Source: Thalassospira sp. MCCC 1A03138 (GTDB taxonomy: Bacteria > Pseudomonadota > Alphaproteobacteria > Rhodospirillales > Thalassospiraceae). Taken from it: a stretch of DNA of 64,000 nt. The stretch lies in the NCBI RefSeq assembly GCF_002115785.1, contig NZ_JFJY01000004.1, positions 62,001 to 126,000 on the forward strand, read 5' to 3'. Position 1 is the stretch's first letter. Every line of letters begins with the position of its first letter. Below the pieces are notes generated by a model. The model saw only the letters and a list, made by a program, of their open reading frames with translations. It ran no database searches and had not been told where the DNA came from. Position numbers and translations under genes: made by a program. Positions 1-9,034 of this stretch are shown here, piece by piece.

Positions 1-392
1 CCGTGATCCTTTGCCGCCTTCACGACTTCGCGCACGCGTTCTGTCGATCCGATATTGCCTGGGTTGATTCGCAGGCACGCTGCACCGGCTTCGGCGGCTT
101 CGATCGCACGTTTGTAATGGAAATGGATATCGGCAACGATCGGGACATGCACCTGCTTGATGATGTCTTTAAGCGCCGCGGTCGATTCCCGATCCGGGCA
201 GGAAACACGAACAATATCGGCACCTGCTTCTTCAAGGCGCAAAATCTGATCCACGGTTGCCGCAACATCGGTGGTCAGGGTGTTGGTCATCGACTGCACC
301 GAGATCGGCGCGTCTCCACCAACTTCCACATTACCAACGCGGATCTTGCGGCATTTGCGGCGTTCAATATCTCGATAAGGGCGGACGCTCAT
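1..392 (-). CDS. ispG: 4-hydroxy-3-methylbut-2-enyl-diphosphate synthase, N-terminal part (runs off the left edge)
   Basis: IspG (GcpE) is the [4Fe-4S] enzyme that converts methylerythritol cyclodiphosphate to HMBPP, the penultimate step of the MEP isoprenoid pathway in the cytoplasm. About 130 N-terminal residues are present, starting [17 protein letters not shown] and continuing with [18 protein letters not shown] and [17 protein letters not shown], all typical of the TIM-barrel half. The Fe-S cysteines lie in the missing C-terminal part. The ATG at 392 matches the family N-terminus; the frame stays open a little upstream, with a possible TTG start. It lies downstream of rodZ on the same strand but behind a terminator (502-530), so it probably has its own promoter in the short gap. 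The function call is secure. Confidence 0.93.
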   Translation of the reverse strand, partial: MSVRPYRDIERRKCRKIRVGNVEVGGDAPISVQSMTNTLTTDVAATVDQILRLEEAGADIVRVSCPDRESTAALKDIIKQVHVPIVADIHFHYKRAIEAAEAGAACLRINPGNIGSTERVREVVKAAKDH

Positions 393-501
393 TTCCGGTT
401 CCAAGCAAATCTGTGTCTCTAGGCCGACTATATAGCTTATCAAGTGCCAATTAGAAACCGTTGCCTTACGGTTTTTCCGTCAGATTTTGCAAAGCTGTCA
501 T

Positions 502-530
502 AAAAAAAGCGGCCTAATATGGCCGCTTTC
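502..530 (-). terminator. Rho-independent terminator after rodZ
   Basis: On the minus strand an AGCGGCC/GGCCGCT stem with a six-base loop is followed by a run of seven T. It sits about 45 bases past the rodZ stop codon and separates rodZ from ispG. Confidence 0.8.
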
Positions 531-573
531 TTCAAAATCTTTGGTGCCCTCATGATAAAGAGAGGGCCCGGCA

Positions 574-1773
574 CTACTGCGCCGGTGCCGAACCGCCCCC
601 TTCAAGGGCTTCAACATCAAGAGAGAAGTCCGAAATCACCGCACCATATTCACCGACCGGCAAGGCTTCCTTGCCATCAATGCTGTAGGTAAGTGCCCCG
701 GCATTACCGACTTCAAGCATCAGCCCATTTTTATTGGGCACGCGATAGGTATCGCCCGCACTCAGCATCCGGGTCAGCAGGATGTTGCCATCGCCTTCGC
801 GAATGCGCACCCAACTGGTTTCGACCGCCTCAATGGTAACACGGCTATCAAGATTAACCGCACCAAACACACGCCCGCCACCAACTTCGTCAACAGCCGG
901 TGCTGCCGGAACAGAAGCTGTTTCCGCCGCTGGTGGAACTGGCGCCGATGACGGCGACTGTGCGGTTGATTGTTCCGGTGCTTGCGCCGCCGGGACAGGT
1001 GCTTCGGCGACTTCGTTCTGTGCCGCCGGTGTTTCTGCCGGTACCATATCAGCCACTTGCGGGGCTTCTGCAGTTTCCACCACCGGTTCCTGTTCTGTCA
1101 CGGCAGATGCAGGTGCATTTGAATCATCCGCTGGCGCTTCCGCCGTTTCGGCAGGTTGCTCTGCCGATGCGGATGGCTCGACTTCTGCCGCACGGGCATC
1201 CGCCGCATTTTCAAGATTGCGTTCAGGAACGGCCTGCTCACCACCCGACGTATAACTTGCAAGACGTTCAGGCAGCGGATCAACGAGATCCGCAATCGTT
1301 TTGCCCTGGCTCGACAAGTAATACCAGCCACCATAGGCACCGATACCAAGCAATGCCGCAATCAGAAGAACCGCTCCACCGGGAACGCGGCTTTCCTGAA
1401 CAGGTTTTGGGAAACTAAGCTCGCTTCGGGCTGCGGGCGCATTGCTTTCCACGCGGAAACGCCGCACGATTTCTGCCCCGTCAAGTCCGAGATGTTCGGC
1501 ATAGGCTTTAACAAAGCCCAAACCATACGGGCCACCGGGCAACACCGAATAATCGCTGTTCTCGATCGCCTCGATATAAATTTTGCGGATACGCAATAAC
1601 TGACAAACGTCTTCCACGCTCTGACCAAGGCTGTTCCTGGTATGGCGCAAAAGGCGTCCTACCTCGGTCTGGTCAGCGGAATTACCGGTATCTGCTTCCA
1701 TCTTAATGTCATTTGACGGCCCATTTCCAGGCAAAGGCCTGAAACGCAAGCGCCCCCCGGATTGCTCGTCCAA
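574..1773 (-). CDS. rodZ: RodZ-like cytoskeletal protein (HTH domain, one TM segment, DUF4115)
   Basis: RodZ links the MreB cytoskeleton to the cell-wall elongation machinery through the inner membrane. The protein has a Cro/CI-type helix-turn-helix domain (about residues 36-100, with GRLLRHTRNSLGQSVEDV), a single membrane span (about 132-153, GGAVLLIAALLGIGAYGGWY), a long Ala/Pro/Glu-rich periplasmic linker and a C-terminal beta-domain of the DUF4115 type (RVTIEAVETSWVRIREGDGN). The start is uncertain. I chose TTG at 1773 because AAGGA lies seven bases upstream. TTG at 1803 and ATG at 1701 are alternatives, and all keep the HTH domain intact. The position directly before ispG is common in alphaproteobacteria. 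The low-complexity linker is expected for the family. Confidence 0.85.
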   Translation of the reverse strand: MDEQSGGRLRFRPLPGNGPSNDIKMEADTGNSADQTEVGRLLRHTRNSLGQSVEDVCQLLRIRKIYIEAIENSDYSVLPGGPYGLGFVKAYAEHLGLDGAEIVRRFRVESNAPAARSELSFPKPVQESRVPGGAVLLIAALLGIGAYGGWYYLSSQGKTIADLVDPLPERLASYTSGGEQAVPERNLENAADARAAEVEPSASAEQPAETAEAPADDSNAPASAVTEQEPVVETAEAPQVADMVPAETPAAQNEVAEAPVPAAQAPEQSTAQSPSSAPVPPAAETASVPAAPAVDEVGGGRVFGAVNLDSRVTIEAVETSWVRIREGDGNILLTRMLSAGDTYRVPNKNGLMLEVGNAGALTYSIDGKEALPVGEYGAVISDFSLDVEALEGGGSAPAQ

Positions 1774-1868
1774 ATGATCTTCCTTTCGCTTTCCGATCGC
1801 CAACTCCGCACCCCCACGTTACGATCTAGCAATAAAAATAGCAGAATCCCCACCAAAAGCGATTGTTT

Positions 1869-4151
1869 TTAAAGTTTTACACCGTGATCTATTGCGAAAG
1901 CCTTAAGACGCGATCGCAATGACTTGGTCGAACTTCCCATCACCGACAGGACATATCCTTCAACGCTTCTCACATTCAGGCTCCGGACCATTTCCTTTAC
2001 AGGACCGATAGAAGCCGGCGCCATGGACAAGCGGCGAATACCCAATCCGATCAGGGCCATCGCTTCAAGTGGTCGTCCGGCCATCTCGCCGCAGATGGTC
2101 AGACGCACGTTCCGTTCGTCACACAATGTGACAAGCTGCCGCATAAATGCAAACACACTTGGCGAAAGTGTATCATATCGCCCTTCCAACCGCGGGTTTC
2201 CGCGATCAGCAGCGAACATGAACTGCAGCAGGTCGTTGGTTCCAACCGACAAAAAGTCGACACGCTCCAGAAGCGCCGGTGCTTGCCATATCAGCGCCGG
2301 AACCTCCAGCATCGCCCCAACCTCGACCCGGTTCGGTGCACAGCCGCGTTCTGCTTCGCGTTTCAACTGCTGATCCAGAAGCGCCCTTGCCTGGTCGAAC
2401 TCTGCGACTTCGGCAATCATCGGGAACATGACATACAGGTCCCGCTCATGGGCAGCCCGGATCAACGCGCGCAACTGATGAACAAGCACTGCAGGCCGAT
2501 CCAGCGTAATGCGGATCGAGCGCCAGCCCATCGCCGGGTTCTCTTCTGTCATATCCTCCCAATAGGGCAACAATTTGTCACCCCCGACATCAAGCGTCCG
2601 AAACACGACCGGACGACCTTCCGCCTGCTCAAAGATCCGGGTGTACAGCCGGGTCTGATCGCCAATATCCGGCATGGCCGATCTGACCATAAATGGAATT
2701 TCCGTCCGATAAAGCCCGATCCCGTCCGCGCCGCTTTCAATCACATGGGGTACATCGATCAAAAGCCCCGCATTGACGTTCAGCGAAATATCAATCTCGT
2801 CACATGTCCGGGACGGCATATCGCGCATCTGCGCATAAAGCGCCTTGCGCTCGGCCCGCGCACGAAGCGCACCGTCAATAACCGAACGGACATCTTCACT
2901 TGGCCGGACGAACAATTGTGCATTGTCGGCATCGACAATCAGCGGATCACCGGTTTCGACCTTGTCGAGAACCCCTTTAACCCCGCCCAGCACCGGAATA
3001 TCCAGCGCACGCGCAACAATTGCCACATGTGACGTATGCGACCCCTCTTCAAGGGCAAGGCCGCGCAGGCAGGTATGATCATAATCCAGAAGTTCCGCCG
3101 GGCCGATATTTCGCGCCACCAGAATGATATCGTCGGGCAACTCGCCAAAGGCCGGGGACTGATACTGCCCCGAAAGATGCTGCAGCAGACGGTTCGCCAG
3201 ATCTTCAAGATCATGCAAACGTTCGCGCAGATACGGATCGCTGACCTGGGCCATGCGCGCACGGGTATCATCATGAACCTTCTGAACCGCTGCTTCCGCC
3301 GTAAGGCCGGTATGGACCGCCTCGGTAATGCGGTTAAGCCACCCGGTATCCTGCGCAATCATTTTATAGGCTTCAAGAATATCGCCCGGATCATCATCGC
3401 CGCCACTGCTATCCATTCCCGCAACAGCTTCAAGCATTTTGTCGAGATGGTCCTGAAGCCCGCGCATGGCGTCTCGAAGCCGGATCAGTTCCTCGTCCGG
3501 ATCATCGGACACCATCCGGTCGATGACAATGCGCGGCTCATGAAGAACCGCAACGCCCTTGCCAATCCCCGGTGCCAGACGCGCCCCACCAAGCCGCAAG
3601 GGCAAAAGCGCAATCCCGTCGGTCGGAATCAGTTCATCGCGGCTGACCAGTTCGCCACCGGCGACCATTTCGGCCAGCACCATGGCAACGTTTTCAAGCG
3701 CTTCCTGCTCGTCCTCTGAATAAAGACGTTCGGTCCGGTTCTGCACGGCAAGGACGCCAATGATACGGCCCCCACGCAGGATCGGCACACCGATCATGGA
3801 ATGATAGATTTCCTCGCCGGTTTCCGGACGATAGGCAAAGTTCGGATGGCCTTGCGCATCTTTAAGGTTAAGGGGCCGCGCATGGGCCGCCACATAACCG
3901 ACAATCCCCTCGCCCACCCGAAGGCGGGTCATATGAACTGCCGCCGGTGCCAGACCGCAGGTCGCGAAAAGTTCCAGCACCTCGCCCGCGCGCATCACAT
4001 AGACCGAACATACCTCCGCCACCATATCGGCGGCGATGATGGTCACGATCTGCCCAAGGCGCTCTTCTGCCGTCCCCGGACCAGCCATGACGTCGCGAAC
4101 GCGCTTTAACAGGCGTCGCGGACCAGTGACTGCGGCGGACGGCATGCTCAT
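1869..4151 (-). CDS. ptsP: Phosphoenolpyruvate-protein phosphotransferase, nitrogen PTS (EI-Ntr)
   Basis: EI-Ntr takes phosphate from PEP and passes it to NPr, feeding a regulatory PTS that senses nitrogen and potassium status. In 760 residues it shows an N-terminal GAF domain (about 20-165), the PEP-utilising N-terminal and swivelling domains with the phospho-acceptor in GSHTSHVAIVARAL (His375), and the C-terminal PEP-binding barrel with GADGIGLYRTE, GTNDLLQFMFAADRGNP and catalytic Cys687 in TICGEMAGRP. The GAF domain separates it from sugar-PTS EI. ATG 4151 lies six bases beyond the preceding gene's stop codon, so the two are probably translated together. ATG 4145 is an alternative start. 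The lysC-ptsP neighbourhood is a known alphaproteobacterial arrangement. Confidence 0.95.
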   Translation of the reverse strand: MSMPSAAVTGPRRLLKRVRDVMAGPGTAEERLGQIVTIIAADMVAEVCSVYVMRAGEVLELFATCGLAPAAVHMTRLRVGEGIVGYVAAHARPLNLKDAQGHPNFAYRPETGEEIYHSMIGVPILRGGRIIGVLAVQNRTERLYSEDEQEALENVAMVLAEMVAGGELVSRDELIPTDGIALLPLRLGGARLAPGIGKGVAVLHEPRIVIDRMVSDDPDEELIRLRDAMRGLQDHLDKMLEAVAGMDSSGGDDDPGDILEAYKMIAQDTGWLNRITEAVHTGLTAEAAVQKVHDDTRARMAQVSDPYLRERLHDLEDLANRLLQHLSGQYQSPAFGELPDDIILVARNIGPAELLDYDHTCLRGLALEEGSHTSHVAIVARALDIPVLGGVKGVLDKVETGDPLIVDADNAQLFVRPSEDVRSVIDGALRARAERKALYAQMRDMPSRTCDEIDISLNVNAGLLIDVPHVIESGADGIGLYRTEIPFMVRSAMPDIGDQTRLYTRIFEQAEGRPVVFRTLDVGGDKLLPYWEDMTEENPAMGWRSIRITLDRPAVLVHQLRALIRAAHERDLYVMFPMIAEVAEFDQARALLDQQLKREAERGCAPNRVEVGAMLEVPALIWQAPALLERVDFLSVGTNDLLQFMFAADRGNPRLEGRYDTLSPSVFAFMRQLVTLCDERNVRLTICGEMAGRPLEAMALIGLGIRRLSMAPASIGPVKEMVRSLNVRSVEGYVLSVMGSSTKSLRSRLKAFAIDHGVKL

Positions 4152-4156
4152 CGGGT

Positions 4157-5185
4157 TTAACTGTCTCTTCTAACGAGGGACTGAACGGCCTGTTCGACCA
4201 GTTCTTCCAGAATTTCAGATACCGGTTGTTCTTTCTTTACCATACCAACCGACTGTCCTGCCATAACCGATCCGCCATCGACATCACCATCGATAACAGC
4301 CCGGCGAAGCGCACCGGCCCAGAAATGTTCGATCTCAAGCTGGGCTTCACCCTGATCAACCTCACCGGCGCGGAATTTGGCAATTACCTTGCGCTGGGTT
4401 TCAAGGAATTCATCGGTTCCCTTATTGGCAAGGGCACGTACCGGAATAACCGGGAAACGTTCATCAAGCTGAACCGTGGTGACCGCATCACGTGCGCTGG
4501 CACGAATGAAGGCCTTTTTGAAATCGGGATGCGCAATACATTCGGTTGCGCACACCAGTCGCGTACCGATCTGAACACCGGCCGCCCCCTGTTCAAGCAA
4601 TCCGGTAATGGCTTCGCCGCGCGCGATACCACCGGCACAGAACACCGGAACATCGCGCATTTCCGGCAGGATTTCCTGCGCCAGAACCGTCAGGGAAACC
4701 GGGCCAATATGACCACCAGCTTCGCTGCCTTCGATCACCAGCGCATCCGCACCCGAGCGCACCAGTTTTTTGGCCAAAACCAGTGCCGGGGCAAAACAGA
4801 TGACCTTGGCAAATTCCTTGGCTTTCTTGATCGCTGCCGATGACGGCAGACCACCGGCCAGAACGACATGACCGACTTCATGCTCACGGCAAACCTCGAT
4901 CAGGTCATCAAGCATCGGGTGCATGGTGATCAGATTGACGCCAAACGGCTTGTTGGTCAGGGCCTTGGTCCCGGCGATTTCAGCCGACAGCAATTCCGGG
5001 GTCATCGACCCGCACGCAATCACACCAAAGCCACCGGCATTTGAAACCGCCGCCACAAGGTGACGTTCTGAAACCCAGGACATTGCACCCGCCATGATGG
5101 CGTAATCCGTTCCCAGAAATTCCTTGCCCGCCGCCCACAATTTTTCAAGGCGGGCGCGTGCGACATCGAATTTCGGATCTCTCAT
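4157..5185 (-). CDS. Nitronate monooxygenase / FabK-like FMN oxidoreductase
   Basis: An FMN-dependent TIM-barrel protein of the 2-nitropropane dioxygenase/FabK family, which oxidises alkyl nitronates or, in the FabK branch, reduces enoyl-ACP. Visible motifs are IMAGAMSWVSERHL near the N-terminus, NAGGFGVIACGSM, EGSEAGGHIGP and CAGGIARGEAI (phosphate binding), then GTRLVCATECIAHPDFK. I chose ATG 5185 (MRDPKFDVARARLE) because the family begins there; the frame also has an ATG at 5245 without a convincing ribosome-binding site. The gene lies between lysC and ptsP, which are often direct neighbours in relatives, so it may be a lineage-specific insertion. The true substrate cannot be read from the sequence. 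A distant paralogue is at 16187-17239. Confidence 0.85.
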   Translation of the reverse strand: MRDPKFDVARARLEKLWAAGKEFLGTDYAIMAGAMSWVSERHLVAAVSNAGGFGVIACGSMTPELLSAEIAGTKALTNKPFGVNLITMHPMLDDLIEVCREHEVGHVVLAGGLPSSAAIKKAKEFAKVICFAPALVLAKKLVRSGADALVIEGSEAGGHIGPVSLTVLAQEILPEMRDVPVFCAGGIARGEAITGLLEQGAAGVQIGTRLVCATECIAHPDFKKAFIRASARDAVTTVQLDERFPVIPVRALANKGTDEFLETQRKVIAKFRAGEVDQGEAQLEIEHFWAGALRRAVIDGDVDGGSVMAGQSVGMVKKEQPVSEILEELVEQAVQSLVRRDS

Positions 5186-5339
5186 ATCATTCTGTACCCC
5201 AAAGCAGAAATGCAGGAAACCAAGGGTTCCCTGCCATTTCATCATAAAGGCCGAAACCGATAGTTCCAGCTAGTATGTAATAATTGACGCAATTTAACAG
5301 TGACTTAATCACAGGCCATGCAAGTCACATTATATTAAA

Positions 5340-6560
5340 TTACTCGGCATCAAGGCCATAAGCGGTATGAAGCGCGCGAACTGCCAGTTCGGTATATTCT
5401 TCGGCAATCAGAACGCTTACCTTGATTTCCGAGGTCGAAATGACCTGGATGTTGATGCCTTTCTCCGCAAGCGTTTCGAACATCTTGCGCGCAACGCCAA
5501 CGTGCGAACGCATGCCCACACCAATGATCGACACCTTGGTCACATCTGATGTGCTCAGCAATTCCTTATAGCCGATCTTGGCCGAATTGCCCTCAATCAC
5601 CGACAGCGCACGTTTGAATTCGCCGCGCGGCACGGTAAAGGTCATGTCGGTGCTTTTACCGTCTTCTGAAACGTTCTGCACGATCATGTCGACATTGATA
5701 TTGGCCTCGGCCAGCGGGCCGAAGATAGAAGCAGCGATTCCCGGTTTGTCGGCGACTTTCACCAAGGTGATCTTGGCTTCGTCACGGCTATAGGCAATCC
5801 CGCTGACGACTTCCTGTTCCACGATTTCGTCCTCGTCTACAACAAGTGTTCCTTCCGCATCACTAAAGGAGGAGCGGACCTGTACCCGGACGCGATGGTT
5901 CATGGCCATCTCGACAGAACGGGTCTGAAGGACCTTCGCACCAAGCGATGCCAGTTCCAGCATTTCTTCGTAGGTAATCTTTTCGATCTTGCGCGCCTTG
6001 GGCACGATGCGCGGATCGGTCGTGTAAACCCCGTCAACATCGGTATAGATATCGCAACGATCCGCCTTCAGAGCCGCGGCAAGCGCCACCGCAGAAGTAT
6101 CCGAACCGCCACGGCCCAGCGTGGCAATGCGGTTGTCAGGTGCGATCCCCTGGAAACCGGCAACACAGACAACCTCGCCGCTATTCATGCGCTTGTCGAG
6201 TTCGGTTGTATCGATTTCCTTGATACGTGCCTTGGCATGCGCGCCATCAGTCTTGATCGGAATCTGCCAGCCAAGCCATGAACGTGCTGGTACGTCAATG
6301 CTTTGCAGCGCCATGGCGATCAGGCCAACTGTCACCTGCTCACCCGATGATACGATCACGTCATATTCACGCGCGTCATACATCGGCGAAATTTCATCAG
6401 CCCAGCCAACCAGTTCGTTGGTCTTGCCCGACATTGCCGAAACAACAACCGCTACCTGGTTCCCGGCATCGACCTCGGATTTGACCCGACGGGCGACGTT
6501 CTTGATCTTTTCGACATCGGCGACCGATGTGCCGCCGAATTTCATGACAATACGGGCCAT
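5340..6560 (-). CDS. lysC: Aspartate kinase
   Basis: Catalyses ATP-dependent phosphorylation of aspartate, the first step to lysine, threonine, methionine and diaminopimelate. The 406 residues begin MARIVMKFGGTSVADVEKI (kinase signature) and contain the nucleotide-binding stretch GRGGSDTSAVALAAAL and YTDVDGVYTTDPRIV. The C-terminal third holds tandem ACT domains (from VSGIAYSRDEAKITL; SIIGVGMRSHVGVARKMF), the usual site of feedback inhibition by lysine and/or threonine. ATG 6560 has a GGGGA ribosome-binding site. It is the first gene of a minus-strand series with the monooxygenase and ptsP; the 154-base gap after it leaves the degree of co-transcription open. Confidence 0.97.
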   Translation of the reverse strand: MARIVMKFGGTSVADVEKIKNVARRVKSEVDAGNQVAVVVSAMSGKTNELVGWADEISPMYDAREYDVIVSSGEQVTVGLIAMALQSIDVPARSWLGWQIPIKTDGAHAKARIKEIDTTELDKRMNSGEVVCVAGFQGIAPDNRIATLGRGGSDTSAVALAAALKADRCDIYTDVDGVYTTDPRIVPKARKIEKITYEEMLELASLGAKVLQTRSVEMAMNHRVRVQVRSSFSDAEGTLVVDEDEIVEQEVVSGIAYSRDEAKITLVKVADKPGIAASIFGPLAEANINVDMIVQNVSEDGKSTDMTFTVPRGEFKRALSVIEGNSAKIGYKELLSTSDVTKVSIIGVGMRSHVGVARKMFETLAEKGINIQVISTSEIKVSVLIAEEYTELAVRALHTAYGLDAE

Positions 6561-6990
6561 GAAGTATCCCCGCTAAGCTTGCCATCCATCGGTGTTCCGA
6601 AGAAGACGGCATGTGATCCGGCCCTCGATCGATTGGCGCAGGCCATCAATGCGGCGCGCCACCTGATCCGGGCGGCGTTATCAATACTGCCATACTCTTT
6701 TGGAAACAAGCATCAACGCAGGGGAAAATTGCATCGATTCATTTTTTATTCGGGTTTGATGCGCCAGATGCCTCCCCAAGGGCGCGAACCGCGAAATATC
6801 CTGCGAATTCTTACCTGAAAACCCTGACAACACATGCGATTGGCGCAAGGCACGTTTCGATTTCCCTCATGCTGGTAAAGCCCTCATTCGCCCGGCGTCA
6901 GGACCTTGATATCCGGCAAACTATTGCCTTGCCGGACGCGCCCGCGTAAACAGGGCAAAGAAAATCAACGTCACGCCATCGGAGCCGTCC
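6561..6990. other. 430-base intergenic region between divergent lysC and ubiG
   Basis: No gene is supported here; short reading frames have no recognisable domain or ribosome-binding site. It must hold the promoters of lysC (leftward) and ubiG (rightward). The only clear structure is an inverted repeat at 6912-6936, TCCGGCAA and TTGCCGGA around a nine-base loop, about 55 bases before ubiG. No T-run follows, so it is not a standard terminator. Confidence 0.6.
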
Positions 6991-7755
6991 ATGTCGCACG
7001 CATCCGCCAATAACAGCCGCACCGCCAATGCCGAGGAAATCGCACGCTTTTCCGCAATGGCCGAAAAATGGTGGGACCCGAACGGCGCGATGAAGCCCCT
7101 GCACAAGTTCAATCCGATCCGCTTGCAGCTTCTGCGCGACAATATCGCTGCCCATCTCGGACGCGATGCCAACCAGCTTGACGTCCTGAAAGATGTCGAA
7201 ATCATCGATATCGGTTGCGGTGCCGGTCTTCTGTCCGAACCGCTGGCACGCATGGGCGCAAAAATGATGTCAATCGACGCAGCCGAAAACAATATCGAAG
7301 TCGCAAAAGTCCACGCTGCGCAGTCGGGCCTTGCCATTGATTATCGCAATTGCACCCCGGAAATGCTGGTCGACGAGGGCAAGCAGTTCGATATCGTTCT
7401 GAATATGGAAGTCATCGAACATGTCGATGACCCGCAATTCTTCATGCAGGCCTGTGCAGCGTTACTCAAACCCGGCGGGTTGATGTTTGTTGCCACCCTG
7501 AACCGGACGATCAAATCGCTGGCTCTGGCAAAATTCGGCGCTGAATACATCCTGCGCTGGTTGCCTGCTGGCACCCATAACTGGCGCAAATTCGTCAAAC
7601 CATCAGAAATGTCAGGCTTGCTGCGCGGTGCCGGTCTTGATCTCGTGGATATCACCGGTGTGACCTACAACCCGATCACCGATAAATGGTCAGCCGCCCC
7701 GCGCGATCTTGACATCAATTACATGGTGATCGCGCAAAAACCCGCCAAAGCCTGA
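6991..7755 (+). CDS. ubiG: Ubiquinone biosynthesis O-methyltransferase
   Basis: SAM-dependent enzyme that performs both O-methylations in ubiquinone synthesis. The 254-residue protein has the family N-terminus (EIARFSAMAEKWWDPNGAMK, then PLHKFNPIRL), SAM motif I in IIDIGCGAGLLSEPLARMGA, the acidic loop DAAENNIEVAKVHA, and MEVIEHVDD downstream. Length and motifs fit UbiG closely. ATG 6991 has GGAG eight bases upstream. It is divergent from lysC and convergent with the DUF1178 gene, an arrangement repeated in many alphaproteobacteria. Confidence 0.96.
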   Translation: MSHASANNSRTANAEEIARFSAMAEKWWDPNGAMKPLHKFNPIRLQLLRDNIAAHLGRDANQLDVLKDVEIIDIGCGAGLLSEPLARMGAKMMSIDAAENNIEVAKVHAAQSGLAIDYRNCTPEMLVDEGKQFDIVLNMEVIEHVDDPQFFMQACAALLKPGGLMFVATLNRTIKSLALAKFGAEYILRWLPAGTHNWRKFVKPSEMSGLLRGAGLDLVDITGVTYNPITDKWSAAPRDLDINYMVIAQKPAKA

Positions 7756-7823
7756 TCCTATAGCTGAAAACGTATTTTAGGACAGCACATCAGGCATGAA
7801 GGGAGCAAAGCGGGATCGAGCCC

Positions 7824-8258
7824 CTAATTCTTCTTGCTCTCGTCAAGCCATGGCAACGCCTGAACATCAATGCCTTCATCGATCAGTTCGGCTGTTTCTT
7901 TAAGCGATGCCTCGCCATAAATGCCGCGCTTTTCGGTCTCGCCGTAATGGATTTTGCGGGCTTCCTCGGCGAACTTAGTGCCGACATGCTCGCAGTTTTC
8001 CTCGACCTGCTTGCGGATTTCGGCCATCGCCGTGCGGGTTGCTTCGGCCATGGCAACCTGGCGGGTCTTTTCGGCGGCCTCCTCTTTCTGGCGCGACGTC
8101 CGAAGCCGCGGTGCCATCAACGCCTTTCCCACATTCGCCGTCCCACAAAACGGGCATGACAATTCACCGCTGGCAGCCTGGGTGTCATATGTGGCACCGT
8201 CTTTGAACCAGCCTTCAAATTCGTGATCATGTTCGCATTTAAGCTGAAAGAGGATCAT
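7824..8258 (-). CDS. DUF1178 family protein
   Basis: A conserved alphaproteobacterial protein of unknown function. It begins MILFQLKCEHDHEFEGWF and has two cysteine pairs or singles (KCEHDHEF near the start, SCPFCGT near residue 35) that suggest a small metal-binding fold. A charged helical middle (QKEEAAEKTRQVAMAEATR) precedes the conserved C-terminal half (CEHVGTKFAEEARKIHYGE and the acidic tail). The frame extends seven codons upstream, but the family starts at MIL, so ATG 8258 is preferred. In relatives the gene follows comF, grxC and a nitrilase on the same strand; here those genes keep strand and order but lie 4-11 kb away. Confidence 0.88.
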   Translation of the reverse strand: MILFQLKCEHDHEFEGWFKDGATYDTQAASGELSCPFCGTANVGKALMAPRLRTSRQKEEAAEKTRQVAMAEATRTAMAEIRKQVEENCEHVGTKFAEEARKIHYGETEKRGIYGEASLKETAELIDEGIDVQALPWLDESKKN

Positions 8259-8379
8259 GGTGTTGTTTTGTTCAAGCAAACCGTAACAATTGCAAGGTGT
8301 TTTGATATCAATGATATAGCGACACCCTGCCCGAAACGCCAGTTTCAGGCGGCTTCTTCAATAACCAAGATTTTTGAAA

Positions 8380-8901
8380 ATGTCATCATTAATGCCATCG
8401 GACTGGGTTACCCGTCATTGCCCACCCTGCCCCGCGACCGGCGGAACCGCACTTGATCTTGCCTGCGGCAAGGGGCGTCACAGTTTCTGGCTGGCGGATC
8501 AGGGATGGCAGGTCACAGCCCTTGATCGCGATCTGTCGGATACGGGAACCGGTGAAAATACCGGAATTGAGTGGATCGAAGCAAATCTTGAATCGGGTCC
8601 CTGGCCGCTTGGGGACCGGCAGTTTGACCTGGTGGTGGTCGTCAATTACCTGCACCGACCACTGTTTGAAAATCTTCGCGATGCGGTCAAATCCGGTGGC
8701 ACTTTGCTTTATGAAACCTTCATGATCGGCAACGAAGCGTTCGGCCGCCCCCGATCACCAGAATTCCTTCTGCACCCTGGCGAACTGCCAAACGCCTTTT
8801 CCGGCTGGAAAATCAACGCATTCGAACAGGGCCCTCAATACAAACCATCCGCAGCCGTTCCCTTCGCTGTGAAACAATTCCAGTCGGCCTGCAAACCATA
8901 G
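8380..8901 (+). CDS. Class I SAM-dependent methyltransferase (TehB-like)
   Basis: About 173 residues with a single Rossmann methyltransferase domain: motif I ALDLACGKGRHSFWLADQG, the post-I acidic residue in VTALDRD, and motif IV in FDLVVVVNYLHRPLF. The pattern resembles the TehB/thiopurine S-methyltransferase group, sometimes linked to tellurite or selenite methylation, but no substrate can be assigned. The N-terminus is short, with a Cys-containing leader (VTRHCPPCPATGG). ATG 8380 is the first ATG in frame; TTG 8374 and ATG 8392 are alternatives, and none has a strong ribosome-binding site. It is divergent from the DUF1178 gene and upstream of phoX. Confidence 0.8.
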   Translation: MSSLMPSDWVTRHCPPCPATGGTALDLACGKGRHSFWLADQGWQVTALDRDLSDTGTGENTGIEWIEANLESGPWPLGDRQFDLVVVVNYLHRPLFENLRDAVKSGGTLLYETFMIGNEAFGRPRSPEFLLHPGELPNAFSGWKINAFEQGPQYKPSAAVPFAVKQFQSACKP

Positions 8902-9034
8902 GCAAAGCAGACTGCAACAATTCCGTAACACACTGGAATAAAAATAAAAATAAACACAAGTGTCATAATTCAAACGGCGTGTTTCTGGCATCTTCCTCGG
9001 CGCTAGTTTTAGCATTTGGCAGAGAGAGAAAACC

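Noticed and set aside
2283..3032. Long plus-strand frame inside ptsP
   Set aside because: Mirror of a strongly conserved coding sequence; composition is His/Arg-rich without any family motif.
6579..6818. Small plus-strand frame in the lysC-ubiG gap
   Set aside because: No domain, weak start context and unlikely residue composition; treated as non-coding.
8958..8980. Possible Pho box upstream of phoX (a TGTCATAA element)
   Set aside because: Only one half-site resembles the PhoB consensus; the second half matches poorly. Kept as a remark in the phoX entry, not as a feature.
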